A stretch of 64,000 bases of DNA from Bin87 sp034423575 (GTDB taxonomy: Bacteria; Chloroflexota; Dehalococcoidia; Lucifugimonadales; UBA3495). Below, piece by piece: positions 32,233 through 40,213 of the stretch; the stretch's first letter is position 1, and each line of letters starts with the position of its first letter. The notes below the pieces were generated by a model. It was not told the origin of the DNA and did no database searches. It worked only from the letters and a program-made list of their open reading frames with translations. Both the position numbers and the translations under genes were made by a program. Where the stretch lies: assembly GCA_034423575.1 (NCBI GenBank), contig DAOUIF010000028.1, forward strand, positions 70,160-134,159. Reading direction: 5' to 3'.

Positions 32233-33564
32233 CTATTTTTCGGTGTAACTTTCCTCGGCCGCAAGACTCCGCATGAATTTCAGATATTCCCGCGAAGTCA
32301 TGTCGGGACGGTGGTTTGCCACCACCTGGTTGGCCTCCTTGGCCCCGTCGGCCATCAGATCGATCACCGTCGACGCCATGGCCTTGGCTCCGGTAACCAC
32401 GGCCATCTGGTAGTCCTGGATAACGTAATCGGCGCCGTGGCCGATTCCCGTCGCCCCGCCCACGTAGGGGTGCAGCACGGGCATGATGGCGCTCACGTCG
32501 CCCATGTCGGTGCTGCCGGTCCGGTGCTCCGTCCGCCCTATGTTCTCCGCTCCCACCAGCTTTTCCGCGTTGGCACGGAATATGGCTTGCATCCGGTCAT
32601 CCTGCAGCATCGGGAAATAGCCGGGGATGGTCTGGATGTTCACTGTCGCTCCCATCGCCATGGCCCCGGCTCGCAACGCGCGGTCGACCTTTCGATTGGC
32701 GTCCATGATGGCGTCCAGAGTCTTGCCGCGGACGAAAGTTTCCATCCGCACGTCCGCCGGCACCGCGCTCACCGCCTCGCCGCCCTTGGTGATGATGGGA
32801 TGCACGCGAACCGTGTCGGTGTCCAGGAAAGTCTCGCGGTTGAAATGGATCGCCGACATCGCCAGCGTCGCCGCGTTGAGCGCGTTGATACCCAAATGCG
32901 GCGAACCGCCGGCGTGTGCTCCCTTGCCCACGAACTGGATCCGCTTGGCGACGGTCCCGTTGTTGGTGCCGGTGAGGCACAGCTGCTTTTCGCTCGGGGC
33001 ACTGGTGGTGTGCATCATCATCGCCAGATGCACGTCATCGAACTCACCCAGCTTGATGAACTCGGGCTTGCCGCCCAGGAATTCGATTTTGCCGTCTCGA
33101 CGCAACTGGTCCCGGTATTCGATCTCTATGTATTCCTCGGCCGGAACCGCCATGGTCAATATTCGCCCGCTCAGGTGGGGCAGCACGTCGTCCCGCATGA
33201 GTGCCCGCGTGACCCCCAGCATCATGGCGATCTGGCAGTGATGTCCGCAGGCGTGAGCCGCGCCGGTTTCCGCGTCGGCGTGCGGGTGCTCGTTGACGAT
33301 CAGGCTGTCCAGCTCGCCCATGATCGCCATGCTCGGCCCTTCGCTGCCGCCGATGATTTCGCCGCGGAGGCCGGTCATGCCCAGGCCGGACCGGAAAGGG
33401 ACGCCCATTGCCGCGAACTGTTCGCCAACCAGTGCCCCGGTTTTGAATTCCCGGAACCCTGGTTCGGGATTGGCCAGGATCTGTTTGGACAGGGTGATCA
33501 ATTCCCCGGCGCGGGAATCGATCTCAGCGAATGCCCGATCCTTCAGCTCTTCTTTTGTTGGCAT
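32233..33564 (-). CDS. M20D-family amidohydrolase, copy 1 of a tandem pair
   Basis: 443 residues from ATG 33564, chosen for the GGAGGGG seven bases upstream and because the product then aligns at residue 1 with its paralogue. The same landmarks occur: SKQILANPEPGFREFKTGALVGEQF, AHACGHHCQIAMMLG, VPAEEYIEIEYRDQL and STDMGDVSAIMPVLHPYVGGATGIGHG. Both copies keep all metal ligands, so both should be active. The two probably differ in amide substrate. Confidence 0.86.
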   Translation of the reverse strand: MPTKEELKDRAFAEIDSRAGELITLSKQILANPEPGFREFKTGALVGEQFAAMGVPFRSGLGMTGLRGEIIGGSEGPSMAIMGELDSLIVNEHPHADAETGAAHACGHHCQIAMMLGVTRALMRDDVLPHLSGRILTMAVPAEEYIEIEYRDQLRRDGKIEFLGGKPEFIKLGEFDDVHLAMMMHTTSAPSEKQLCLTGTNNGTVAKRIQFVGKGAHAGGSPHLGINALNAATLAMSAIHFNRETFLDTDTVRVHPIITKGGEAVSAVPADVRMETFVRGKTLDAIMDANRKVDRALRAGAMAMGATVNIQTIPGYFPMLQDDRMQAIFRANAEKLVGAENIGRTEHRTGSTDMGDVSAIMPVLHPYVGGATGIGHGADYVIQDYQMAVVTGAKAMASTVIDLMADGAKEANQVVANHRPDMTSREYLKFMRSLAAEESYTEK

Positions 33565-33661
33565 CCAAACCCCTCCAGGGGCGATCTCAGGCCGCTCTCC
33601 GCGACCGCGCGAATGGTAACATAACCTGCGTGCCGTGCCTAATCGGCCCTGCACTGAAACC

Positions 33662-33756
33662 GTCATACCGGCGAAAGCCGGTATCCAGAAGTCCTTGCTA
33701 TGCTGCCGATTGCCGATGCGTGAACTATCTGGGTTCCTGCTATCGCAGGAACGACG
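33662..33756. repeat. REPIN-like pair of inverted REP hairpins
   Basis: Hairpin 1 is ATACCGGC-GAAA-GCCGGTAT (33665-33684). Hairpin 2 is GTTCCTGC-TATC-GCAGGAAC (33733-33752) and, read on the other strand, has the same flanks (GTCGTTCC ... ACCCAG against GTCATACC ... ATCCAG). Two REP units in opposite orientation are the layout of a REPIN. It sits upstream of the glycerate kinase promoter. Confidence 0.7.
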
Positions 33757-33799
33757 TATATGTTGCTACTTGACGACACGGCATAGATCGCAGCCAAGT

Positions 33800-33805
33800 T
33801 ATAAT
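33800..33805 (+). promoter_or_regulatory. -10 box of a leaderless promoter for glycerate kinase
   Basis: A perfect TATAAT ends 6 bases before ATG 33812, with no ribosome-binding site between them. Confidence 0.6.
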
Positions 33806-33811
33806 CCAAAT

Positions 33812-34957
33812 ATGCCACTGCGAATAGTCATCTCTCCCCAGGCGTTCAAGCACAGCATCGGCGCTCGGCAGGCCGCCCTGGCTATCCAACGCGGCGTCCT
33901 CCGTGCCGCGCCCGACGCCGAAACCATCCTGATCCCCGTCGCCGACGGCGGCGATGGAACACTGGCCGCCCTCATCGACACCACCGCCGGCACTTATCGT
34001 GAGGCCGAGATCACCGGTCCCCTCGGCGAGCCTACCGCCGCGCGATGGGGCGTGATGGGCGACGGCGAAACCGCCGTTATCGAGATGGCCCTGGCTTCCG
34101 GATTGGCGTTGATCCCCGACGACCGGCGGGACCCGCGCCGCGCCACCACCTACGGCACCGGAGAACTGGTCCGGGCCGCCCTGGACGCCGGCTACCGACG
34201 CATCATCGTGGGCCTGGGTGGCAGCGCCACCAACGACGGCGGCTCCGGCATGGCCTCGGCCCTTGGCGCGCGGTTCCTGGATGCGAATGGCGATCAACTG
34301 CCGCCTGGGGGCGCTGCCCTGGCTGACCTCGTCCGTGTCGACGCTACCGCGTTGCATCCCGCCTTGTCCCAGACCACCATCATCGGCGCGACGGACGTGA
34401 CCAACCCGCTGTGCGGCGATACGGGCGCTTCCGCCATCTTCGGGCCGCAGAAAGGGGCCACTCCCGAAATCGTGACCGAGTTGGACGGCTGCTTGGCGAA
34501 TTTCGCTCGCGTGGTTCAGTCCGACCTCGGCATCGACACGCTCCACACTCCCGGCTCCGGCGCGGCTGGTGGATTGGGCGCGGGCCTGATCGCCTTCGCT
34601 GGCGCTGAACTGCGCTCGGGAATCGACATGGTCTGCGACGTGCTCGACTTTGACCGCCACGCGCCGGGGGCCGACTTCGTCATCACCGGCGAGGGCCGGG
34701 CCGATCGCTCCACCGCCTTCGACAAGGCCCCGGTGGGCATCGCCCGGCGCGCTCGCCAGTTTGGAGTGCCCACCGTGTTGATGGCCGGCAGCCTGGGCCC
34801 GGGTTACGAGACCCTTTACGAGCACGGTATTGATGCCATCCTCCCCATTGCGGAGGAACCGGCTGACCTGGAATCCAGCCTCCGCCGCGGCGCTGAACTG
34901 CTCGAAAGGGCCGCCGAACGCGCCGTCCGTCTCTACGGCTTGAGCCGTGACCGCTGA
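33812..34957 (+). CDS. Glycerate 2-kinase, GlxK/GarK type
   Basis: 381 residues from ATG 33812. The type-1 glycerate kinase pattern is clear: ISPQAFKHSIGARQAALAIQRGV, PVADGGDGTLAAL near residue 45, GLGGSATNDGGSGMASALG near 133, NPLCGDTGASAIFGPQKGA near 195, GSGAAGGLGAGLIAF near 250 and FVITGEGRADRSTAFDKAPVGIAR near 290. It phosphorylates D-glycerate to 2-phosphoglycerate with ATP, at the end of glyoxylate, glucarate or serine breakdown. A 2-hydroxyacid oxidase in the same window could feed such a route, but they are far apart. The next gene starts within the stop codon (TGATG). Confidence 0.9.
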   Translation: MPLRIVISPQAFKHSIGARQAALAIQRGVLRAAPDAETILIPVADGGDGTLAALIDTTAGTYREAEITGPLGEPTAARWGVMGDGETAVIEMALASGLALIPDDRRDPRRATTYGTGELVRAALDAGYRRIIVGLGGSATNDGGSGMASALGARFLDANGDQLPPGGAALADLVRVDATALHPALSQTTIIGATDVTNPLCGDTGASAIFGPQKGATPEIVTELDGCLANFARVVQSDLGIDTLHTPGSGAAGGLGAGLIAFAGAELRSGIDMVCDVLDFDRHAPGADFVITGEGRADRSTAFDKAPVGIARRARQFGVPTVLMAGSLGPGYETLYEHGIDAILPIAEEPADLESSLRRGAELLERAAERAVRLYGLSRDR

Positions 34958-35403
34958 TGGCCTCCTTCACCCTCGATACGGAGCATTGGTTGCCCCGCCA
35001 ACCGGGAGACGTTTTCGATTTCTACGCCGACGCCTTCAACCTGCAAAGGTTGACTCCGCCCTGGCTGCGCTTTGAGGTGGTCACCCCCGCGCCGATCACG
35101 ATGCGTGCGGGCGTGGAAATCGACTACCGACTGAGACTGCACGGCCTGGGTTTGAAATGGCGCAGCCGCATCACCGCATGGGACCCGCCGCACCGCTTCG
35201 CCGATGAGCAGGTCCGGGGACCTTATCGAAAGTGGGTCCACGAGCACACGTTCACGCCCCACGAGGGCGGCACCCTAGTGCGCGACTACGTGCTGTACGA
35301 CATGCTCGGGGGCTGGCTGGCCGACCGTATGCTGGTTCGCCGCGATCTCAGGCGCATTTTCGCCTTTCGCCAGGAGCGCCTTGCCGAAATATTCGGCGGC
35401 TAG
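34957..35403 (+). CDS. SRPBCC (START/Bet v1-like) family protein
   Basis: 148 residues; ATG 34957 shares one base with the glycerate kinase stop (TGATG), so it is translationally coupled. The N-terminal strand and helix (FTLDTEHWLPRQPGDVFDFYADAFNLQRLTPPWLRFEV) and the following beta-sheet (IDYRLRLHGLGLKWRSRITAWDPPHRFADEQVRGPY) match ligand-binding SRPBCC proteins of the CoxG/YfiT-like type annotated as cell-division inhibitor-like or polyketide cyclase-like. It probably binds a hydrophobic ligand. No catalytic residue can be assigned. Confidence 0.8.
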   Translation: MASFTLDTEHWLPRQPGDVFDFYADAFNLQRLTPPWLRFEVVTPAPITMRAGVEIDYRLRLHGLGLKWRSRITAWDPPHRFADEQVRGPYRKWVHEHTFTPHEGGTLVRDYVLYDMLGGWLADRMLVRRDLRRIFAFRQERLAEIFGG

Positions 35404-35442
35404 CGCGCTCGACTCCCCCCATCCGGCGCGCTCAGTATCCGG

Positions 35443-35844
35443 TCAGTTGATGCGCGAGGACACGAACTGCAGTACGATCCCTGCCAGTTCCATGGCCCGT
35501 TCCGCGTCCACGTCGTCGAACGCTTCCGATGGTATCCCGCTGGGCAGGTATTCCGGATACCTGGTGATGTCGTAGTACTTATCCAGTTGGCGCGCGTCCG
35601 CCTTGATCGTGTCGAAGAACATCTCGAAGATCTTGGCGTCTTCGCAGAGGTCGATCAACGAGTTTCCCCACACGTCCTCCGCTCCCCGCCGGTACAGGTA
35701 CGCCTTAACCGCTTTCTCCGCGGCCTGTTGGCTCAGGAAGCACGCGACGTTGTAGCGCCCGCCTCCCCGGTTGAAACCCGCGTCTTCAAGGTCCCGCTCC
35801 GCCTGTCGAAACCAGCGAGCGCCCTCCGCAACGAAATCAGGCAT
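35443..35844 (-). CDS. HEPN-domain protein
   Basis: 133 residues, all-helical. The HEPN pattern is AEGARWFRQAERDLEDAGFN, then YNVACFLSQQAAEKAVKAYLYRRGAEDVWGNSLIDL. In RNase-active HEPN toxins an R-x4-6-H motif sits at this last position; here the His of W-G-H-S-L is Asn (W-G-N-S-L), so the ribonuclease motif is lost. It overlaps the upstream nucleotidyltransferase gene by 8 bases, the usual HEPN/MNT toxin-antitoxin arrangement with reversed order. It ends the lutABC transcription unit. Confidence 0.82.
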   Translation of the reverse strand: MPDFVAEGARWFRQAERDLEDAGFNRGGGRYNVACFLSQQAAEKAVKAYLYRRGAEDVWGNSLIDLCEDAKIFEMFFDTIKADARQLDKYYDITRYPEYLPSGIPSEAFDDVDAERAMELAGIVLQFVSSRIN

Positions 35845-36178
35845 CGAAAATCACCCTTCCTCGCTTGCAGGCCTGATACAGCGCCGGCAGCGTGTCCTGC
35901 AGTTCTTCGAATTCGGCCGGCGTGTAGACCTGCGCCGTCATGCCCACTTGCGAACCGATGTGGTACGAGAAGAAATCGGCGCGCCGCCCGAACGGGCGGT
36001 CCTGGTCATGAACGAACACCAGGTCGATGGTGCTGTCCGGCGAATAGTCGCCGCTCACCATGTCCCCGATCAGGATGGCCTTCTCGATACCCAGCGTGGG
36101 CAGCACGTCCATGATTTCGGACAACTGCTGTTCCATCATCTGCCGCCGGAACTGGATGAACCCCACTCGCATCGGCAT
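35837..36178 (-). CDS. MNT-like nucleotidyltransferase-fold protein, catalytic residues altered
   Basis: 113 residues from ATG 36178 (GGAG eight bases upstream). The core strand-turn is IGDMVSGDYSPDSTIDLVFV. In active minimal nucleotidyltransferases this reads G-S-x-x-x-G-x ... S-D-I-D-L. Here G-S is G-D and the first catalytic Asp is Thr, so AMPylation activity is doubtful. It pairs with the HEPN gene by an 8-base overlap and follows lutC by 4 bases on the same strand. Confidence 0.75.
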   Translation of the reverse strand: MPMRVGFIQFRRQMMEQQLSEIMDVLPTLGIEKAILIGDMVSGDYSPDSTIDLVFVHDQDRPFGRRADFFSYHIGSQVGMTAQVYTPAEFEELQDTLPALYQACKRGRVIFDA

Positions 36179-36182
36179 TGGC

Positions 36183-36965
36183 CTACTCCTTGTTCAGCAG
36201 CACCATGTGGACTTCACGCGGGCCGTGTACGCCCACCACGATGGTCTGTTCGATGTCAGCGGTGCGGCTGGGGCCCGTGATGAAATTCAGGTAACTCCCC
36301 ATCTCCCCGCCGCTCTGCGTGAACTCCAGCCTCCGCAGCGTGAACAGGTCGTCCAGCGTGCCGACAACGTCCGACGGGCGCACAATCGCTACGTGCAACG
36401 GCGGCACGACCGACACCAGGCGACTCAGCCCTCGTCGGGGCAGCACCACCACCGATCCCGTTTCCGCAATGGCATAATCGGCGCCGGTGATCCCCATGCC
36501 CGATTCGGCCAGCCGTTGTCGCACCTCGGTCCTGCTTTCGGGTCCATCGTATACGGCCGGCCAGCAAAGACCACCGGCTCCGGCGATTGCAGCGTCCACC
36601 GGAACCGTGTCGAACACTGGTTGCTCCGACCTGGCTACCGACGTGGCGCCCAGGCTCCTCACCAGCCACGTGACATAATCCAGACCTTCTTCCGCTCCCT
36701 CACACCGCTGCACGTTCCAGCCGCGCAGGCCGGCAGTCTCCGCCAATTGGTCCAGGAGAACCGGCGTTTCCTGGGCAATGCGATCCCGCACAGCTTGCGC
36801 CTGCAATTCGATTTCAGGGCGCTCCTGTGCCAGCACGCTGTAGGGTTCGGCGGGAGGCCCGCTCTGCCGACCCAACGCCGTGCGCACGGTCTCCCGGAAT
36901 TGTTCCGATGGGATACCCATCGAACCGCTCGACGACCCGGTAATACGATTGAACGGGATACCCAT
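36183..36965 (-). CDS. lutC: LutC, LUD-domain lactate utilization subunit
   Basis: 260 residues from ATG 36965 (AGGA seven bases upstream, 3 bases after the lutB stop). The LUD domain is recognised by GMGITGADYAIAETGSVVVLP near residue 160, SVVPPLHVAIVRPSDVVGTLDDLF near 188, and the terminal ITGPSRTADIEQTIVVGVHGPREVHMVLL. LutC is part of the LutABC complex that oxidises L-lactate to pyruvate. The gene order lutA-lutB-lutC and near-zero spacing are as in Bacillus. The first 15 residues could be trimmed if the ATG at 36920 is used. Confidence 0.9.
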   Translation of the reverse strand: MGIPFNRITGSSSGSMGIPSEQFRETVRTALGRQSGPPAEPYSVLAQERPEIELQAQAVRDRIAQETPVLLDQLAETAGLRGWNVQRCEGAEEGLDYVTWLVRSLGATSVARSEQPVFDTVPVDAAIAGAGGLCWPAVYDGPESRTEVRQRLAESGMGITGADYAIAETGSVVVLPRRGLSRLVSVVPPLHVAIVRPSDVVGTLDDLFTLRRLEFTQSGGEMGSYLNFITGPSRTADIEQTIVVGVHGPREVHMVLLNKE

Positions 36966-36968
36966 TCG

Positions 36969-38429
36969 CTAATCCTGCGGGCGGCTTGGCGCGTTGCCCG
37001 ACAGCTCGTCCCGCCAGATTTCGGTGAATGATCGGGGCGCTGGAATTGGCAAATCCCGCGATCGCGCCCAGCGGGATATCAACGGCATGCGAGTCGGTCC
37101 CAAAATCCCGCCTTTCGCCACCGGTTCCAGCAATCGCCGCCCGATCTTGCGTCCCACATCCAGCAGCCGCGGATTGGACATAACGGCCGCAAATCCCCGG
37201 GCCAACAGGCTCTCCGTATCTGACCCGGTCGCACGGTAAGATTCCGATCCCTCCGCTATGTTATGCCTCAGGTGCAGCAGCATTCGGGGAATGTTGATCT
37301 GCACCGGACAGGCGTCCCGACACGCGCCGCACAACGTCGACGCGTTGGGCAGGTCCTTGGCCTGTCCAACGCCCACCAGCCCCGGCGTCACGATGGATCC
37401 TATCGGCCCCGGATACACCCATCCATAGGCATGGCCGCCTACGCGCTGGTAGACCGGGCAAACGTTCAGGCACGCGCCGCAGCGGATACAGTACAGCGAC
37501 TCGCGCAGCGCGGGGTCGGCCAGCAGGCGGCTGCGCCCGTTGTCCACGATCACCAGGTGGAATTCTTCGGGCCCGTCCTCATCCTCGGCCCGGCGCGGTC
37601 CGGTGACCATGCTCATGTATGACGTGATGCGCTGTCCCGTGGCGGAGCGGGGCAGCAGCCTCAAAAACACCGCTAGGTCCTGTAGCGACGGGATCACTTT
37701 CTCCATCCCGGCAAGACCGACATGAATCCGCGGCGCCGAGGTGCACAACCGCCCGTTGCCCTCGTTGGTGATGATCACCAGCGAGCCGGTTTCAGCCACC
37801 AGGAAATTGGCCCCGCTGATGCCCATGTCGGCGTCAAGGAACTTCTGGCGCAGCACCACCCGTGCGATCCGCGCCATCTCCTCGATGTCGTCGGAGTACG
37901 GCACCCCGAGTTGGTCCGCGAATAGCTGGGCCACCTGACCCCGGGTCTTGTGCAGCGCCGGCGCCACCAGGTGCGAAGGCGTTTCTTCGGCCAACTGGAT
38001 GATGTACTCGCCCAGGTCGGTCTCGAACACGTCGACCCCCCGGGCCTCCAGCACGTGGTTGAGCCCGAGTTCCTCCGACACCATCGACTTGCTCTTGGTG
38101 ACCGTCCGGACGTCGTTGGCGTCTGCAATCTGCGACACAATGGCGTTGGCCTGCGCCGCGTCTGCAGCGAAATGCACCCGGCCGCCGGCCGCGGTCACGT
38201 TCCGCTCCAGCATCTCCAGGTAGTAATCCAGGTGCCCGATGGTATGCTCTTTGATCCGCCGCGCCTGCTCCCGCCACTCTTCCCACACCTCGGGCGTGAC
38301 CTCGGCGATGGCCTCCCGCCGGGTGCCGTCAAAGCCCGTCCCAGCCCGACGCAGCGCCTGGCGTAGCTCGACATTTTTAATCGCCGCCTGGGATGCGGGC
38401 ACGAACTGCCGCGTAACGACCTCAGCCAT
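36969..38429 (-). CDS. lutB: LutB, iron-sulfur lactate utilization subunit
   Basis: 486 residues. An N-terminal LUD domain (VRTVTKSKSMVSEELGLNHVLEARGVDVFETDLGEYI near residue 95; ISGANFLVAETGSLVIITNEGNGRL near 205) is followed by a bacterial ferredoxin-like module with two Cys clusters, CIRCGACLNVCPVYQ near 312 and CGACRDACPVQINIP near 365, that bind two [4Fe-4S] centres. It is the central subunit of LutABC, moving electrons from lactate oxidation. The start lies 2 bases after the lutA stop. Confidence 0.93.
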   Translation of the reverse strand: MAEVVTRQFVPASQAAIKNVELRQALRRAGTGFDGTRREAIAEVTPEVWEEWREQARRIKEHTIGHLDYYLEMLERNVTAAGGRVHFAADAAQANAIVSQIADANDVRTVTKSKSMVSEELGLNHVLEARGVDVFETDLGEYIIQLAEETPSHLVAPALHKTRGQVAQLFADQLGVPYSDDIEEMARIARVVLRQKFLDADMGISGANFLVAETGSLVIITNEGNGRLCTSAPRIHVGLAGMEKVIPSLQDLAVFLRLLPRSATGQRITSYMSMVTGPRRAEDEDGPEEFHLVIVDNGRSRLLADPALRESLYCIRCGACLNVCPVYQRVGGHAYGWVYPGPIGSIVTPGLVGVGQAKDLPNASTLCGACRDACPVQINIPRMLLHLRHNIAEGSESYRATGSDTESLLARGFAAVMSNPRLLDVGRKIGRRLLEPVAKGGILGPTRMPLISRWARSRDLPIPAPRSFTEIWRDELSGNAPSRPQD

Positions 38430-38431
38430 GT

Positions 38432-39184
38432 CTAACCGGCCTCACCGTCCAGAACCTGCGCGATATGCCGCACGCGGAAGGGCAGTCCCTGTCGGCTGAC
38501 CGCCCCGCCTATATGCATCAGGCATCCCATGTCGCACGCCGTTAGCGTGTCCGCGCCGCTGGCGGTCGCCGCCGCTAGCTTGTCGGCTAGCATCTCTTCG
38601 GAAATGTGCGGATACTTGACCGCAAAGGTCCCGCCGAACCCGCAGCATTGCTCCGCGTCGGGCAGATCGACCCGCTCCACGCCTGGCGCAGCATCCAGCA
38701 AACGCTGTGGAGCCTCGGTGACCTCCATCTCGCGCAGCAGGTGACAGGATGGGTGATACGCTACTGTCGTGCCACCTCTCTGCGCGTCATCCGCTGCCGG
38801 CTCGTAGCCAACCACGTCCACCAGGAACTCCGTGAATTCGTACACCCGTTGGCTCAAGTCACCCGCTCGGGCCAGCATCTCCGGTTCGTCGGCGAACAGA
38901 TCCAGGTAGAACACCCGCATCATCGCGCCACATGAGCCGGAGGGCACGACCACGTATTCCCGGTCGCTCAGTATGTCCAGGGTGCGCTCGGCGAGTTTGC
39001 GAGCCTCCGCAGTGAAACCCGAGTTGTACAAGGGCTGGCCGCAGCAGGTCTGACCCTCTGGGAAATCAACGTCAACGCCGGCATTTCGCAGCACCCGCAC
39101 GACGCTGACTCCAACCTCCGGGTAAAGCTGGTCGACGATGCATGTGACGAAAAGGGACGCCCTGATGGGCTGCGGCTGGCTCAA
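38432..39184 (-). CDS. lutA: LutA, CCG-domain lactate utilization subunit
   Basis: 250 residues. I prefer the TTG at 39184 because GAGG lies 8 bases upstream and family members start just before RASLFVTCIVDQLYPEVG; an ATG at 39232 would add 16 residues without homology. Two CCG (cysteine-rich) motifs are intact, FPEGQTCCGQPLYNSG near residue 45 and DAEQCCGFGGTFAVKYPHISEEM near 177, which bind the catalytic Fe-S or heterodisulfide-type centre. It is first in lutA-lutB-lutC-MNT-HEPN. The inverted repeat at 39249-39276 upstream may be an operator. Confidence 0.9.
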   Translation of the reverse strand: MSQPQPIRASLFVTCIVDQLYPEVGVSVVRVLRNAGVDVDFPEGQTCCGQPLYNSGFTAEARKLAERTLDILSDREYVVVPSGSCGAMMRVFYLDLFADEPEMLARAGDLSQRVYEFTEFLVDVVGYEPAADDAQRGGTTVAYHPSCHLLREMEVTEAPQRLLDAAPGVERVDLPDAEQCCGFGGTFAVKYPHISEEMLADKLAAATASGADTLTACDMGCLMHIGGAVSRQGLPFRVRHIAQVLDGEAG

Positions 39185-39248
39185 ATCAAATCCTCGTTCG
39201 CGGCGCCGCAAGGTTAGCAGAGTGCCACCCATCGGACAAGGCGAGACC

Positions 39249-39276
39249 GACCGGCAGTCTTGGTCTCAGCCCGGTC
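39249..39276. promoter_or_regulatory. Inverted repeat in the lutA / 39325 divergent region (possible operator)
   Basis: GACCGGC (39249-39255) and GCCCGGTC (39269-39276) form an interrupted inverted repeat. It is centred in the 140-base divergent intergenic region. A regulator is not encoded nearby, so the role is a guess. Confidence 0.25.
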
Positions 39277-39324
39277 GCTGGTTATCATATTGCGACCATC
39301 ATATCCCCATACAGGAGCGCAATC

Positions 39325-40011
39325 ATGGTGGAAGAACTCGGCAGAATTACACGCCCGGCGACCGCCAATTACCAGGGCAAACGCAAGCTGTTGCTGGCGC
39401 CGTTGGTCCAGCTGGCGGTACCCGCGGAGTCGATGCCGGCCGACGGCGCCGAAATTCTCGCGCGCTACTGGGACCAGGTGGATGTGCAGGTCCGGGCCGT
39501 GCAGAACGCTCTGGGCAGCGTCACCCACGTCTACCACGAAAACCTGCCCGAAGGGGGTCCGGCCGGCCTGGGTTACCTCGAAATGAGCGCACAGGGCAGC
39601 CACAAACTGACCGCCGGTCTGGTGGATGCGGGGGCAGTGCTGGAAGCCACCGAGTCCATGGAAATCCTCGCCGAAACCCTGGACCTGCAGCGCTGCCTGA
39701 TGCAACCGCTGATGAGCCCAGCCGTAGCGGGCCGGCTCCAGGAGTGGTTTGGCGAGGCCAACCACCGGCGTTACCAATTCGTCGCGGATGCCATAGACAC
39801 CACGCTGGGCGACGATGAAACGGGCCTGCTTTTGATCAACGAACGGCACCAGGTCCAGTTCCCCACCGACATCGAGGTGATCTACATCGCTCCGCCCGCC
39901 CTCGATGAATTCCGTCGCTGGCTGCAGAACTGGAGTGAACAGCTTCAGCGGGAAATGGCCGGCCCACCCGCCGAGCCTGAAGAGGACGACACTCTCGAAC
40001 CGCCGGCTTAA
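39325..40011 (+). CDS. Hypothetical protein
   Basis: 228 residues from ATG 39325 with CAGGAG seven bases upstream. The first 150 residues alternate short strands and helices (LLLAPLVQLAVPAESMPADGAEILARYWDQVDVQVRAVQNAL, then VTHVYHENLPEGGPAGLGYLEMSAQGSHKLTAGLVDAGAVLEATES). The middle has ADAIDTTLGDDETGLLLINERHQVQFPTDIEVIYIAPPAL. The C-terminal 25 residues are acidic and Pro-rich. No membrane segments. I do not recognise the family. Its length, strong ribosome-binding site and conserved-looking motifs support a real gene. Confidence 0.7.
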   Translation: MVEELGRITRPATANYQGKRKLLLAPLVQLAVPAESMPADGAEILARYWDQVDVQVRAVQNALGSVTHVYHENLPEGGPAGLGYLEMSAQGSHKLTAGLVDAGAVLEATESMEILAETLDLQRCLMQPLMSPAVAGRLQEWFGEANHRRYQFVADAIDTTLGDDETGLLLINERHQVQFPTDIEVIYIAPPALDEFRRWLQNWSEQLQREMAGPPAEPEEDDTLEPPA

Positions 40012-40024
40012 TCCAGAAAACGAA

Positions 40025-40054
40025 ACAGCCCCGAGGCGGAAACCTCGGGGCTGT
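40025..40054. terminator. 12-bp hairpin between convergent gene and tRNA-Sec
   Basis: ACAGCCCCGAGG and CCTCGGGGCTGT form a perfect 12-bp stem with a 6-base loop. The plus-strand exit lacks a T run, but on the minus strand TTTCGTTTT follows. It can therefore end the trxA/tRNA-Sec transcript as well as the 39325 gene. Confidence 0.7.
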
Positions 40055-40104
40055 GCCTACTGACTTGGTTTCGGTTCAGCGGCGTTCGACAGCGCAAACC
40101 TTAC

Positions 40105-40201
40105 TGGCGGGAGTGCGAGGGAGTCGAACCCACCTACCCCGCTCGTCACGAGGCATAGCGGGTTTGAAGTCCGCAAGAGCCACCGGGCCCCATCCACTCC
40201 C
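40105..40201 (-). tRNA. selC: tRNA-Sec (selenocysteine, anticodon UCA)
   Basis: 97 bases including an encoded CCA. Read on the minus strand it starts GGGAGTGG and ends CACTCCC-G-CCA (7-bp acceptor, G73 discriminator as in tRNA-Sec, with a G/G mismatch at the eighth pair). The D arm is the tRNA-Sec type: a 6-bp stem with a 4-base loop (CGGT). The anticodon loop is CTTCAAA with UCA (40165-40167). A long extra arm contains CTCG-TGA-CGAG, and the T loop is TTCGACT. The anticodon stem closes with an A/C mismatch and the T stem holds a T/T mismatch. It inserts selenocysteine at UGA. It lies 12 bases downstream of trxA, probably on the same transcript. Confidence 0.93.
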
Positions 40202-40213
40202 GCGTATCGAGGC

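Noticed and set aside
31357..33624. 755-codon plus-strand open frame across both M20D genes
   Set aside because: Antisense shadow of two recognised amidohydrolases; His/Arg-rich with no domain.
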